Of a stretch of 64,000 nucleotides of DNA, positions 9,885 through 20,724 are shown in pieces (the stretch's first letter is position 1; each line of letters opens with the position of its first letter). This DNA comes from Aquatica leii (lineage: Eukaryota > Arthropoda > Insecta > Coleoptera > Lampyridae). The position numbers and the translations under genes are program-made. Under the pieces are notes generated by a model that had not been told where the DNA came from, did no database searches, and was given only the letters and a program-made list of their open reading frames with translations. Location of the stretch: positions 7,616,937 to 7,680,936 of the forward strand of contig CM069436.1 in the NCBI GenBank assembly GCA_035610365.1. The letters run 5' to 3'.

Positions 9885-10605
9885 CTTATAAGAAAGTGAA
9901 AAGAAAAATGGAAGAAACTGAAAGGAAAGTTACGTTGGAGAAATAAACATCGATATTCCGGATGACGTTACCAATTTCAAAGTTTTCGAAATTCTTCCTG
10001 CAGATATTGATCAATCGGAAGAATCTTTTAAATAACTATTTTCTCCAAAAACAATTTCATACATAATCGAAGAAACAAATACATACTCCATTCAGGTACG
10101 ACCGGCCAATACAACTTGGAAAAAAATCTGTTCGTTCATTGGGATATATATCTATATGTCAATCGTATATTTTTTGTCTACCAGAGCCTATTGGAACAGT
10201 TTGTTAGATACTCCGACTGTGTCTCAAACAATGGCATGCAACAAATTTGAGCAAATCAAGCAATTTCTTCATTTCAATGACAACACGCAGCAAAAGAAAG
10301 AAGAAGCAGGTTAAGATAAGTTGTTCAAAATTAAGCCGTTCCTATCTAAAATAAAAGATAAATCATTGCTCCTTCCCAGAGAAAAGTTTTTAGCGTTTGA
10401 TGAGTAGATAATCCCCACAAAGGCTAGATCCAGTATCAAACAATATAACCCAAAAAAAAACCTCATAAGTATATATTATGAGCGAAGTGTCAGGATTTAG
10501 CTACGATTTGGAATTATTTGCTAGACCTACAGAACTTCAAGCGGATCAACTGGATCTAAGAACAAACAGCAAAGTTGTAGTGAAGTTGACAGAGACAATA
10601 TAAAA
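9885..10605 (+). pseudogene. piggyBac-like transposase, catalytic core part 1
   Basis: Across three frames the plus strand gives, in order, LFKIKPFLSKIKDKS, LLLPREKFLAFDE then a stop, IIPTKARSSIKQYNPKK, and SGFSYDLELFARP. These correspond to the segment of DDE_Tnp_1_7 transposases around the first catalytic Asp (the DEQMIPFKGR block) and the following YDFEIY block. The frame then reaches KVVVKLTETI and stops matching. Multiple frameshifts and stops make it non-functional. It is separated from the C-terminal part by about 1.07 kb of unrelated DNA. Confidence 0.85.
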
Positions 10606-11680
10606 CAAATAAAAAGATGCCAGAACTATTAGAAACTAGGATGATAGACGCCGTTTAAATCTATCCAACACTGAAATAGAACAAATGACAAAACACTAGT
10701 ATAACAACAAATTATTTATTTTCCAATAATGAGAGAAGAGGTTAAAAGATAAAAGTATTAGCAAGCCAGGCAAGATTAAGCACATAAGCAAAGAATAATT
10801 CTTTAAACAACGCAGTTAAAGCGTTGTTATAAGTCCTGGACGTTAAGCAACCCTCCACACATAAAGTTACCAAAGTACATACAATAGAACAAAATTAAGT
10901 AATACGTAATTTTGGTGACAAAAAATCTGCATGCGTTAATTATGATAATAGCTATATCTATGTCGCACGTATTTCACGTTTGACAAATACACAAACTACT
11001 GACAAGTAAAAGAAAAAAAGAGTACCTACGGTCGTTCAAGTCATGCGGATAACTATCGGCACGCTCTAACAATCCCCTACACAATTATTAAAAAAATGAA
11101 GTAAAACCAGTTATAGGATCGTATCACTATTAAATTGCTTATCGACAAACAATAAATCTTATTCAAATGCGTTTAGCATCCGAGTGGTTACTCAAACATC
11201 ACACGAATTACAAATAAGAGTAATTCTTCCAGATTGTCTCGGAAGTGGCTTAATTAACCAAGATTCCCTTTTAGTCCGTGCTTTTAATTATAGCATCCAC
11301 CGAAAGGTAATGGATTAATCATGAATCTCTCCAAATTGGCGCTACATGTGGCGGTATAGTAAATCGCTATGACAATTACGGAAAAATCAACGTACATCGT
11401 GAAAATATGAGTTCATGCTTACCCCAGGAAGGTTTTCACAGAAACAGCAATAATAATACACCCATTTATAAGATCGATGTTGTGAAATTGTAGAAGTAAA
11501 AACTTTGCTGAGAGCTTACGTTAAAACTATATATGTGAAGCAGAGCACAGTCAGCAAAAAAATAATATGTCAATTTGACATTTTATCCCTACCCATGCAA
11601 CGAAAAGTTGGCGTTCCAAGAACAAATCTTATACAAGGGACAAACATCATACAAAAACACTTTTAGCATAACACAGTACC
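10606..11680. mobile_element. Unidentified 1.07 kb insertion inside the piggyBac gene
   Basis: The piggyBac reading stops near 10,605 and resumes near 11,685, so this block is an insertion or rearranged segment. It has no recognisable protein. A perfect 8-bp hairpin (AACAACGC and GCGTTGTT, 10,806-10,828) is present. I could not define a target duplication or terminal repeats. Confidence 0.45.
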
Positions 11681-11684
11681 GAGG

Positions 11685-12435
11685 AATTACAATTACAAGT
11701 TATTTTTCGATAATTGGTTCACAAATATCTATCTTTTCGTGTATCTCTATCAAAAGAAGGAATTCAGTCACTTGGAATTGTGCGTTTCAATCGAGTACTG
11801 TGATTTGCCCAAATAATTTGAATCGAAAACAAGAGAAAGAAGAAGCTTTGTAGAAAAACTTGCAAACGTAAATGGTGTAGATGTTGCTTTAGTTTGCTAG
11901 TACCTTAATGAGATAATAACTACAGCATCAACAAGTCAAGCAGTTTCTGAAGTGCGAAAGATAAAATGTTCATAAATATTTCACGCCCCAAATGCATTCT
12001 AAGTGTATAACACGTACATGGGAAGTGTCAATTTATTGAACTATATGCTCAGATACTACCAAACTGATTAAATCTGAAAAGTGATATATGAGGATTTTTT
12101 TTTCTATTTTATTGTGATATGTGTCAATCCCTGGTTGCTTTAGAGAGCAGCTAACAAGGCTGATGTTGATTTACCATTTTTCGAGTTCAAACTGGCTATA
12201 ACAGAGTCTTGACTAAATCTAAGAGGTGTCGAAAAAGCGTGGAAAGTCAAGCAATTCTTTGCAACCAAAATTGAACGTAACAAGGAAAAAGTATCCTTTT
12301 GCTGTGGTTTCAGCGCAGGAAGTACATAAAAACAAAATCATTTACTAAAATGGGGCTACTAAAATGTCGTCTCTCTGTATTTGAATAAGGAAAAGAACTG
12401 TTTTTATAATTTTCCACGCAATGAAGTGTAACTGA
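11685..12435 (+). pseudogene. piggyBac-like transposase, C-terminal part
   Basis: Broken frames give NYKLFFDNWFTN (the FDNWF block with a catalytic Asp), EGIQSLGIVRFNRV, FVEKLANVNGVDVALV, EIITTASTSQAVS, LNYMLRYYQTD, VNPWLL and finally LYLNKEKNCFYNF. The last piece matches the cysteine-rich tail region that ends many piggyBac transposases. Order and spacing agree with the family, which uses TTAA targets. At least six frame changes or stops are needed, so the copy is dead. The orientation matches the upstream parts, giving one original gene of about 8,488-12,435 with insertions. Confidence 0.8.
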
Positions 12436-12764
12436 GTTTGAACTTGTTTAGTTTAGGATTGTTTTGTTTTTTTCTGTTAATATTTCCTAAATGAATTAGT
12501 TTGGTTTATAACTCTTGCTGATAGTTCTAATACTTTCACTGCAAATTGGGACATATATATGGCACATGTAATTTTTTTTACACATCTTTGTAAATTCAAA
12601 CTGCAGATTTTTTTTCATTAGTTTTTCCAGATTCTAGAATCGATAAACAATGACATATATTTAATTTATTAAAATAAAAGAATTCGTGCAGATATATATA
12701 TTAAACTTTTCTGTAAGTAGAATGTTGCCCAGATTTCCTTGATTTTTTTGCAAATTAAATTAAT
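12436..12764. other. AT-rich, no feature apart from a subterminal-like motif
   Basis: Contains the GGGACATATATATGGCAC motif noted for the piggyBac flank; nothing else recognised. Confidence 0.35.
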
Positions 12765-13540
12765 TCGCGGTGCGTATTAAAATTAATCCACGATTTGGCG
12801 TTTCAATCCGGGGTTTAATTAACTTTTTTATATTTTTAGTCGCATGTTAACAATTTAGTTTGTGGTTTAACTCACGGTTTAACTCGTAATTTTGCATTTT
12901 AATCCGCGGTTTAATTAACCTTTTTCCATTTTCACGGTTTTATTAGCGTTCAATCTACGTTTTATTCCGCGTTTTAGTTTGCTGTTGAACATTTTAATTC
13001 GCGATATAATCGTCTGCTTTGCGGTTTGGTTCACGTTTTAATCAACGGTTTCATTTATTTCATCAAATCATCTTAATTCGCGTTTTTATAATAATTTGTG
13101 GAATAATTTCTGTAAGATGAAATAATTTTAATTTGCGTTTCGATTTTAAATTGCGTTTTAATTTATAATTGGTAATTCGTAAAATAATGTGTTTGACCAA
13201 ACAAAAATTATTCCACAAACTACAAAATGAACTCAAATTAATATCAAGACGCTAATTAAAACAATTTGATCAAATAAGCAACAAATTAATGGATCAAACA
13301 GCAAAACAGTTGATTATACCGCGACTCGAAATGTAACAGCAAATTAAAGCGTGCCATAAAATGCAGATTAAATGCGAATACAGATAAAAACGGGAAAAGT
13401 TAATTAAACAAACTCGAATTGATTCGTAAAATCACAAATAAAAACAAGGACGATTTAATTAAACCGACGATTAAAATACAAAACCGCGAATTAAGCCGTG
13501 GAATAAAACTCAAAACCGTAGATTAACTTTAAGATATATC
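12765..13540. mobile_element. Foldback-type element built of CGCG-rich subrepeats
   Basis: The left half (12,765-13,112) is full of degenerate units such as TTAATTCGCGGTTTAATTAA. The right half (13,202-13,540) carries their reverse complements, such as AAACCGCGAATTAAG. A well preserved pair is ATTTGTGGAATAATTTCTGT (about 13,092) against the complement of the start of the right arm (about 13,202), placing the centre near 13,157. The whole could fold as an imperfect hairpin of roughly 350 bp per arm. Foldback elements with subrepeated arms are known in insects; the family here is unassigned. Confidence 0.65.
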
Positions 13541-14694
13541 TAGGTACACACTATTTTTATTATAATGTTTTGGTTAACCAATAGCATAGTCATTTACGCT
13601 CTTGTCTATTATTACTCTTTTGCTTTAAATGCTACAATAATTCTCCTACACTTATGCAGAAACGTTGAAAATGGTTAGTCGTTAGTGTTTAGTCTAAAAT
13701 ATACTTTTGCAAGTGTTGTAGTTGCGATATGACCTATTGGATTTAGTGCCTCAATGTTTAGAACTTTTCAATGTTAAAAATGTTCTGGTTGATTAACCGA
13801 AATTTGTACTATATCGTTTATGTCCGAGATACCGTCTTAAAAAAAACGTGGACTCACAACAAAAAGGGTTAGTTTTTTGTTGGCATCTCGGCGAGACGCA
13901 GCTGATGTTAAACGTACGACCATTGTCAAGTATAACCAAGTGTAAACATTTTTTGATTAATGTTTTCAGCTTCCATTTTGTTTTTTATCGCAATACTAAT
14001 GTGCTTGTACATGCCCTTAAACGGTTTCAGAGCATCAAACTTAATGCCGATACAAAAATAGTTTTGGAAATGTGAAAGTAAAAAAATTCCTCATTGCTGT
14101 AGTCTTTTTTTGTCTGAATTTTTTTTGCCAGCTCCTGTGAAACTCAGTAAACTGTAACAATAAACTTCTAGAATATACCTGTATCTTGACAAAATTTTGC
14201 TGGAATTTTTTAGCATTGTCCAACACTACTACTTCAAGAAAATTATTACGCAAAACATGTGTGGGACGTGTTTCGTTGTTTATGTTAATGTAGGTGCTGT
14301 TATAGTCCATTTTGCTTTGCATTGATTATACAAAAACAGTAATGGTCTTCGTACGGTCTTGCATAGTCAATATGGATTTGTTGGCAGTTTTCTGGTTCTT
14401 TCCAAAGGTGTAACCGCGTTTTAGAAAACCTGCGTTTAGTTTAAGTACATACTAAGCAGGCTTAAACTAATCATCCTATACATATATCTGTCAATAGATT
14501 CGAAAAAACATAACGCCAAGCAAATTGCTTTAGCTTTGATTTTACAAGTCAATGGTAAATTCTGACTTTGTCGTACTAGTTTAGTGCAATTGTATAATTT
14601 TAGAAACGGAGTCATTAATTTCATTTCGTATTGACAATTTTAGTTCTGGTGTCGACATATGAAAGATTGTTGATTGACACAGTTTTTGAACCTC
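13541..14694. other. No recognised feature
   Basis: Small open frames on both strands (for example 13,848-14,075 plus and 14,041-14,322 minus) show no motif. AT-rich intergenic DNA. Confidence 0.35.
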
Positions 14695-14698
14695 TTAA

Positions 14699-14852
14699 GG
14701 CAGGTTGCACAAAGCAAATCAAAAATGTAACAACTGATTATTTTTCAAAACAATTGCTACATAACCAATGAAACCACGTTTATTCGTGATGTAACAATTA
14801 ATTTCAGAAATAATCACTTGCTACATTTTTGATTTGCTTTGTGCAACCCGCC
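14699..14852. mobile_element. Short hairpin MITE with about 45-bp terminal inverted repeats
   Basis: GGCAGGTTGCACAAAGCAAA at the left end is matched by the complement of GCTTTGTGCAACCCGCC at the right. The match continues through CAAAAATGTAACAA-like sequence to about 45 bp with few differences. It is flanked by TTAA on the left (14,695-14,698) and TTAT on the right. A TTA duplication fits PIF/Harbinger; a decayed TTAA fits piggyBac. Confidence 0.7.
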
Positions 14853-14855
14853 TTA

Positions 14856-15626
14856 TGTTAGTACTTTTCATGTGCGGCTTTTAGTTAAAAAGTGCTTTTG
14901 GTTAACATACAGGATTAACATTGTCTGTTTTCTTCCCAAAAGTAACTTTGTAAATGAAGGAAACTGTCATCTGCGAGATTTGTGAATGTTGATAAAAAAT
15001 TCTGATCAAGAATTGATTATTACTAACTAGTTTAAGTAATGGTTCAAATAAATATTGATAGTAATGACCCATCCCAGAGACAAGCGATAAAGTTGCTCTG
15101 GCAAGTTGAGAATGACTTTGTTACGCTTGTGTCAACAATCAACATCTAAATGATCTTTCTTAACCATTGGCAACATGGTTATTAAGAGAATTGGTAAATC
15201 AGAATTGGCATGAAAACTCTATCACTACCAACTTCTACTTTCAGTTGAATGAAGATTGCCTCACATTAAACAGTCCGCTTAACGGGACATAAAAATTCTT
15301 CTGTACTCAGAAATCTTTTTGCTTCATTGGGTCATTTGGTTTTTGGTAGGTTGATGATGACTGAAATCGTTTTAGATGATTTTGATAAACGATTAAACTC
15401 TACAATCATGATGCGTTTTTAGTACACTAAGCACTGTTTACGGTTAAAATGCAAAACATATCTTTGTAATTGATTGAAGCAAACTATCAAATTTTTTTCG
15501 CATTCTTTATTTTGTTAAATTTGGATGGAATAGTTTTAATGCCAGAGGACTATCAATTAATTCAGTAAGTGCCACTTATAAACAGTAATTTTGAATATCT
15601 CATTATTAATGAACCTGTATTTGTAA
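14856..15626. other. No recognised feature
   Basis: AT-rich DNA without coding or repeat signal I can support. It ends at the ATAT target site of the gypsy element. Confidence 0.35.
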
Positions 15627-15630
15627 ATAT

Positions 15631-16076
15631 TGAAACGTTCTCAAATTCAACAGCCTTCTCGAAGTTGTTATCCATCTTCTAGAATGTATAGCTAAAGATA
15701 TGGAACACTCGAAAAGGATTTCCAAAATGTGTATATATACGGAACATACAAATCGTAGGTCACTTATTTCCGTAATGCAAAGACAGCAGTGTTAAGAAGA
15801 TTATTCAAGTCTAAATAAATAAGTCGTTAGCGCGTGTGTGTAGATAAATTTACGGGGATTAATCTTGTACGTGACTTTAGTGTAAACAAATGTGTGAAGC
15901 TATCCGCGGACTTTATCTTATCTTCGTGTAAGTGATATAAATTAGTGTAAGTGTTTTTATTAAATATTATTAGATTTAATTAGTTCGGTTAATTTAAAAG
16001 TGTACATAATTTTAGTATAAATAAAAATGTTTTTAGTAGTTTAAATAAATTAGTTTTAATAATAAAATTCGCTACA
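15631..16076 (+). repeat. 5' LTR of gypsy element
   Basis: Starts TGAAACGTTCTC and ends TTCGCTACA. It contains TATATATAC near 15,735 followed by transcribed-type sequence. Equal in length to the 3' LTR. Confidence 0.95.
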
Positions 16077-16079
16077 AAG

Positions 16080-16098
16080 TGGTGTCACGGGTGTCGGG
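16080..16098 (+). promoter_or_regulatory. Candidate primer-binding site
   Basis: TGGTGTCACGGGTGTCGGG starts three bases after the 5' LTR. TGG at this position is expected for pairing with a tRNA CCA end. I cannot name the tRNA with confidence. Confidence 0.55.
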
Positions 16099-16306
16099 TT
16101 CGTGATTTTTTTTAGAGTAAATACCATTAAGTAATCTAATATCGCTCCCGTAATAAAAACATTGATTGCGTAAATAATTAAAACTTTAGTAGGCGTGATT
16201 CCTTATAGCATTTAATCTTAGCTGTTTGTTTCGTTAAACCAGTGTCGGGCTTTATTAAAATTTAGTGAAATTAAATTTTGTTTTAAATATATTCGTGGTT
16301 AAATTT

Positions 16307-17350
16307 ATGCCGGTGACGCGTTCGCAAGCAGTTCAAATAGATTTAAAAATACTTGAAATTCTCGAATCGATGAATAAAAATATTAAAAAAAAACTGTCGG
16401 AAAATTCTCAGAAAATGAAAGAAAATTCTAGAAAAATAGAAGAAATACGAGCGAGCATGGAAAATCAAATAAAGACTATTGAGGAACAAATACAAGTTAG
16501 TATAGAAAATCAAATCAAAATTGCGCAAGAGAAAACCCAAGCAGATATGCTAAATTTGAAAGAAGAAATTTTCGAAACTGTGAATGAGAAGCAATAGAGG
16601 ACAAATTAAAAAACAGAATAAAACTGCTTGAAGAAAGAATGAACCAAATGAATTACCATGGTAAACGAAGTGTCACGAGTGAAGATTTAATAATGGACCG
16701 CCGGAAAGAAACCGTACACAAGTTTAAAGTTGTTCCACCAAATTTTGATGGTAAAGTTCCATGGTCAACCTACTACAAAAAGTTTGAAGCGGCAGCTACA
16801 GCCAATGGTTGGAGCAACAAGCAGAAAGCGACGTCTTTAATAGTCTCCTTACGTGGAGAAGCCATTGGAATTTTACAAACTATTCCTGACCACCTACAAC
16901 AAAATTACGAACTTTTAATTTCACGTTTAGAAACGAGATATTGAGACGCTCATCTTTAACAATTGTGCCAGGCTCAAATTAAAAGTGGGGTTCAAAAAGC
17001 TGCCGAAAGTCTTCAAGAGTTTGAGGCCGACATCACCAGATTAACACGGCTCGCGTATCCTACAGCACCAGATACCTTCTTGGAACAGTTGGCTATTCAA
17101 ATCTTTGTAGACGACCTCCGAGACAACAAAACGCTGCAGACTCTCCGGTTTACTCGACCAAAAACCTTGGATGACGCTTTGGTGCATGCTTTGGAGTTTG
17201 AAGCAGTAAAACAAGCATTGCAACGAGACGGTCGTAAACTTTGCTGTGTTGCAGAAGCATCGAGGAGATAGCGCGACGAATACTTCCGGAAAGAGGAGTG
17301 ACAACTTTGAACTGCGGTGAAATAGGACATATACGAGTGCATCGTACTAA
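16307..17350 (+). pseudogene. Gypsy gag (coiled coil, capsid, decayed zinc knuckle)
   Basis: The preferred start is MPVTRSQAVQID at 16,307, inside a slightly longer frame. Residues that follow form a long Lys/Glu/Gln-rich coiled coil. A frameshift near 16,590 leads to the capsid part: FKVVPPNFDGKVPWSTYYKK, FEAAATANGWSNKQKA, then after a stop at 16,942 QIKSGVQKAAESLQEFEADI and DALVHALEFEAVKQAL. The zinc knuckle near 17,310 reads NCGEIGHIRVH and has lost its first and last Cys. Typical gag of the 412/mdg1-like insect gypsy type that often precedes a pol in a shifted frame. It is inactive because of at least three frame breaks. Confidence 0.9.
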
Positions 17351-17399
17351 ACCTAAGAAGAGGTCAAGAATAGCGCTCAAAAATTTGAAACGAGGCGAC

Positions 17400-17881
17400 C
17401 AAAAGAGACAAAAGGTAATCTCGTCTAGTCAAGCTTCGGAGATTAAAATTCGAATGGCGTCGCCTGAGCAATTGCATAGCATTTATCTTGATGGTAAGAT
17501 CAATGGAAGAAGTGTTCAGTTACTGGTTGACACTGGAGCGACGAAAACCATCATTTGTCATGACATGTTATTCGAAAACGAGAAGACATCACCAGTAACA
17601 GTACGACTTCGAATATGAAGAACGATTTCCTGAATATCGACAATGAAGAAATTCCTTTTCATTCGTCAGAGAAAGCAGCCATGCGATTCTTATTGAGTGA
17701 AGACGTGATCCTGCCTGCAAGGACGGAAAGTGTGGTGATGGCACGCCTGGATGGAAATCTCTGGGAAGGCTACATACGCGCTATTGAACCAATGGAGGGC
17801 GGTTTAGTTGAAAAGGGACTACTCGTTGGTAGAACTTTAGTACGAGTAAAGAACACGATGCCAGTAAGGATTTTAAACTAG
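17400..17881 (+). pseudogene. Gypsy aspartic protease
   Basis: The frame carries LHSIYLDGKINGRSVQLLVD and then TGATKTIICHD, i.e. the retropepsin DTGA active-site motif at about 17,529-17,540. A frameshift at about 17,615 leads to the second part, with SEDVILPARTESVVMARLDG and LLVGRTLVRVKNTMPVRILN. This region links protease to RT in insect gypsy elements and helps RT folding. It lies directly upstream of the RT domain. Confidence 0.88.
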
Positions 17882-18652
17882 CTGGCTAAAGTTAAAGTGT
17901 TGATCCAAGAGTATCAAGATGTGTTTGCGCTGGAGAGTGGCTCTAAAGGAAGAACTAACGTGGTGAAACATAAAATTAATACCGGAGACGCTCGGCCGAT
18001 ACGACAACATCCACGCAGACTTCCTTTGGCGAAAAGAAAGGAAGCCGAACAAATAATTACAGATATGGAGATAGAAGGCGTAATTAAATCTTCAAATAGC
18101 CCATGGGCATCCCCAGTGGTACTCGTACAGAAGAAGGATGGATCAACGAGGTTTTGCGTAGACTACAGGCAGCTAAACGACGTGACCAAAAAGGACAGCT
18201 ACCTTTTACCCAGAATTGACGATACGCTAGACACTCTGTCAGGATCCCACTGGTTTTCTACGTTAGATTTAAAGAGTGGTTACTGGCAGGTAGAATTAGA
18301 ACCCAAGGATCGTGAAAAAACAGCTTTTACGATCGGAACTGGTTTGTGGCAGTTCACTGTGATGCTCTTCGGCCTGTGTAAAGCTTCTGCAATATTCGAG
18401 CGTTTGATGGAGACCATCTAGTGCGGATTGTCTTGGAAGACGTGCTTGGTTTACCTGGACGACGTCATCGTGGTTGGAAGGTTGTTTGAAGAACACTTAA
18501 GCAACTTGAAAGAAATGTTCCAGCGACTACGTGGGGCTAACCTCGAACTGAGCCCAAAGAAGTGCCACGTATTTAAGAAGGAAGCACAATACTTTGGCCA
18601 CGTCGTATCTAGAGATGGAGTAAAGGCTGACCCAGACAAAATCCGAACATAG
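17882..18652 (+). pseudogene. Gypsy reverse transcriptase
   Basis: RT blocks appear in order: EGVIKSSNSPWASPVVLVQK, RFCVDYRQLND, FSTLDLKSGYWQVEL (first catalytic Asp), LFGLCKASAIFERLME, then a stop (TAG, 18,419), and LVYLDDVIVVGR with the YLDD pair, then CHVFKKEAQYFGHVVSRDG. The three catalytic aspartates are intact. A second TAG lies at 18,650. One normal motif, PFGLCNAPATFERLM, is altered at several positions. The protein would have copied element RNA into DNA in the capsid. Confidence 0.93.
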
Positions 18653-19260
18653 CAAGCATGGCTAAGACCAATCGACAAACATCAGGTTCGAAGTTTCCTT
18701 GGGTTGTGCACCTATTATAGACGATTTTTACCCGGATTTGCTAATATTGCCAAACCTTTGACAAAATTGACGGAAGAAAGAGCAGAATTTAGATGGAATG
18801 AAGACTGCAAAAATTCTTTCCATCAACTAAAACAGGCCCTAGTCACTTCGCCGATTCTGAGTTATCCAAGAGAAGATGGAAAATTTGTTTTGGATACCGA
18901 CGCAAGCAATCTGGCCATAAGCGCGGTCCTTTCGCAGGTTCAAGATGGACAAGAAAAAGTTATCGTGTATTTTAGCAAGGTATTGACCAGGCCACAAAGA
19001 AATTATTGCGTGACTAGGAAGGAACTGTTAGCAGTCGTCAAGTTCATCGAACATTTCTACAAATATTTGTATGGACGAAAATTTTTACTGAAAATAGACC
19101 ACGCCGCTTTAAAATGGCTACTGCAGTTCCGTAACCCAGGACAAGTAGCAAGATGAATCGAGAGACTGCAAGAGTATGACTATGACACAGAACACCGTCC
19201 CGGAAACAGTAATCGGAATGCTGATGCTTTGTCCAGAAGACCATGTCCGGCGGACTGCAG
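18653..19260 (+). pseudogene. Gypsy RNase H and connection
   Basis: After the second stop the frame continues as VRSFLGLCTYYRRFLPGFA and NIAKPLTKLTEERAEFRW, the usual connection. RNase H follows: FVLDTDASNLAISAVLSQ, VIVYFSKVLTRPQRNYC, TRKELLAVVKFIEHF and FLLKIDHAALKWLL, which carry the catalytic D, E, D residues. A TGA at 19,154 replaces an expected Arg codon before IERLQEYDYDTEHRPGN. The end reaches NADALSRRPC, the normal RNase H-integrase border. Confidence 0.92.
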
Positions 19261-19399
19261 CCATTGTTCGCGACTGGAAAAAAAGATAAATGCCTCCGGA
19301 GAACTGCTATGGTTGATGATGAGTGGGAATCTGAACAGTTACGTCGCGAACAAGAAGACGATCCTGAAATAAGACTACTCCTGGACTGGAAAGAAAGCG

Positions 19400-20700
19400 G
19401 TCGACGGCCAACCTGGGAAGAAATGAGTGCTTTGGGCAGAAACATCAAAGCGTACTAGGCGCAGTGGGACTCCTTAATAGTAGAAGACGGTCTTCTTAAA
19501 CGATCGCTAGAAAGTGCCGAGAGCACGGGAAACAGACAACAGTTGGTAGTACCAAAGAGCAGGGTGTCAGTAGTCTGAAAGCATCTCCACGATGAGATAT
19601 CAGAAGAACACTTTGGCATTAAGAAGATGTTGGATAAAGTGCGATAACAATTCTACTAGATGAACTGGGAAGAGGACGTCATGAAATAGTGCCGTAAATG
19701 CAAGGTTTACGCATCAAGAAATAGTCCAGCGAGAAAGCGCAAAGCACACATGAAGCAATACAACGTAGGAAGCCCTTTAGAAAGAGTAGCATTTGACATC
19801 GCAGGGCCGCTCCCAGAATCCGATTCGGGAAATAAATACAACTTGGTGGCGATAGATTATTTTACGAAATAGACCGGGGCTTACGCCATACCGAATCAAG
19901 AAGCAGCTACAGTCACAGACGTATTAGTAAAAGAGTTTTTCTGCCGGTTTGGAGTTTCGTTGGAATTAAAATCCTAACGAGGCCACAATTTTGAGTCTGG
20001 GCTGTTTCAAGAAGTTTGTCGACTGTTGGGAATTAAGAAAACTAGGACAACGCCTTTCCATCCTCAATTTGAAGGCATGGTTGAGCGGATGAATCAAACA
20101 ATAGGCAAGTATTTAGCCAAGATAGTGTCCAAACACCAATGAGACTGGGATCAGTACTTGCACCTTTTCCTAATGGCATACCGATCATCCGTTCATGAAA
20201 GCACAGGCCAAACACCATCCTGTGTGATGCTCGGTCGCGAAATACGATTGCCATGCGACCTCCAATTTGGACGAAGACCGGAAGAAGTTGCTGGAGAAGA
20301 TTACGTCAGCAAGCTGACCAAGAGGCTAAACGAAGTACATGAAGAAATTCGTAAAAGTACACAAATTGCCAGCGACAGGATGAAGACTAGATGTAATGTC
20401 AAGGAGCAAAATGGTGGGTTTCAACCTGGTGACATGGTCTGGTTGAATAATCCCCAAAGCAGACGTGGTTTGTCGCCGAAGCTGCAAACGCAATGGGAGG
20501 GCCCCTATGAAATCATGCAGCGTATTAATGACGTCAAATATCACATCCGAAAGCCGCCCAAAAACAAGCCAAAAGTGGTCCACGTCGATCATCTAGCCCC
20601 GTTTGCTGGCATTAACCACAATACGCAAGTTCAGGTCCGAACCAGATTAATAAGCAGCAGAACCAGGAATCAAATCGAAGAAATGAAGTTCGAGAAGTTT
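19400..20700 (+). pseudogene. Gypsy integrase with GPY/F module
   Basis: The zinc-binding part shows HLHDEISEEHFGIKK and CRKC. The core shows FDIAGPLPESDSGNKYNLVA (first Asp), a decayed second site in which the Asp codon is now TAA (19,975-19,977), and MVERMNQTIGKYLAK (Glu). The C-terminus, within the frame 20,158-21,027, carries PGDMVWLNNP, QWEGPYEIMQRI and KVVHVDHLAPF, the GPY/F module. Stops at 19,576, 19,645, 19,657, 19,687, 19,870, 19,975 and 20,140 break the domain. The same open frame runs on without interruption into the macro domain. Confidence 0.93.
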
Positions 20701-20724
20701 ATGAACTTATACGGAGGATCTGGA

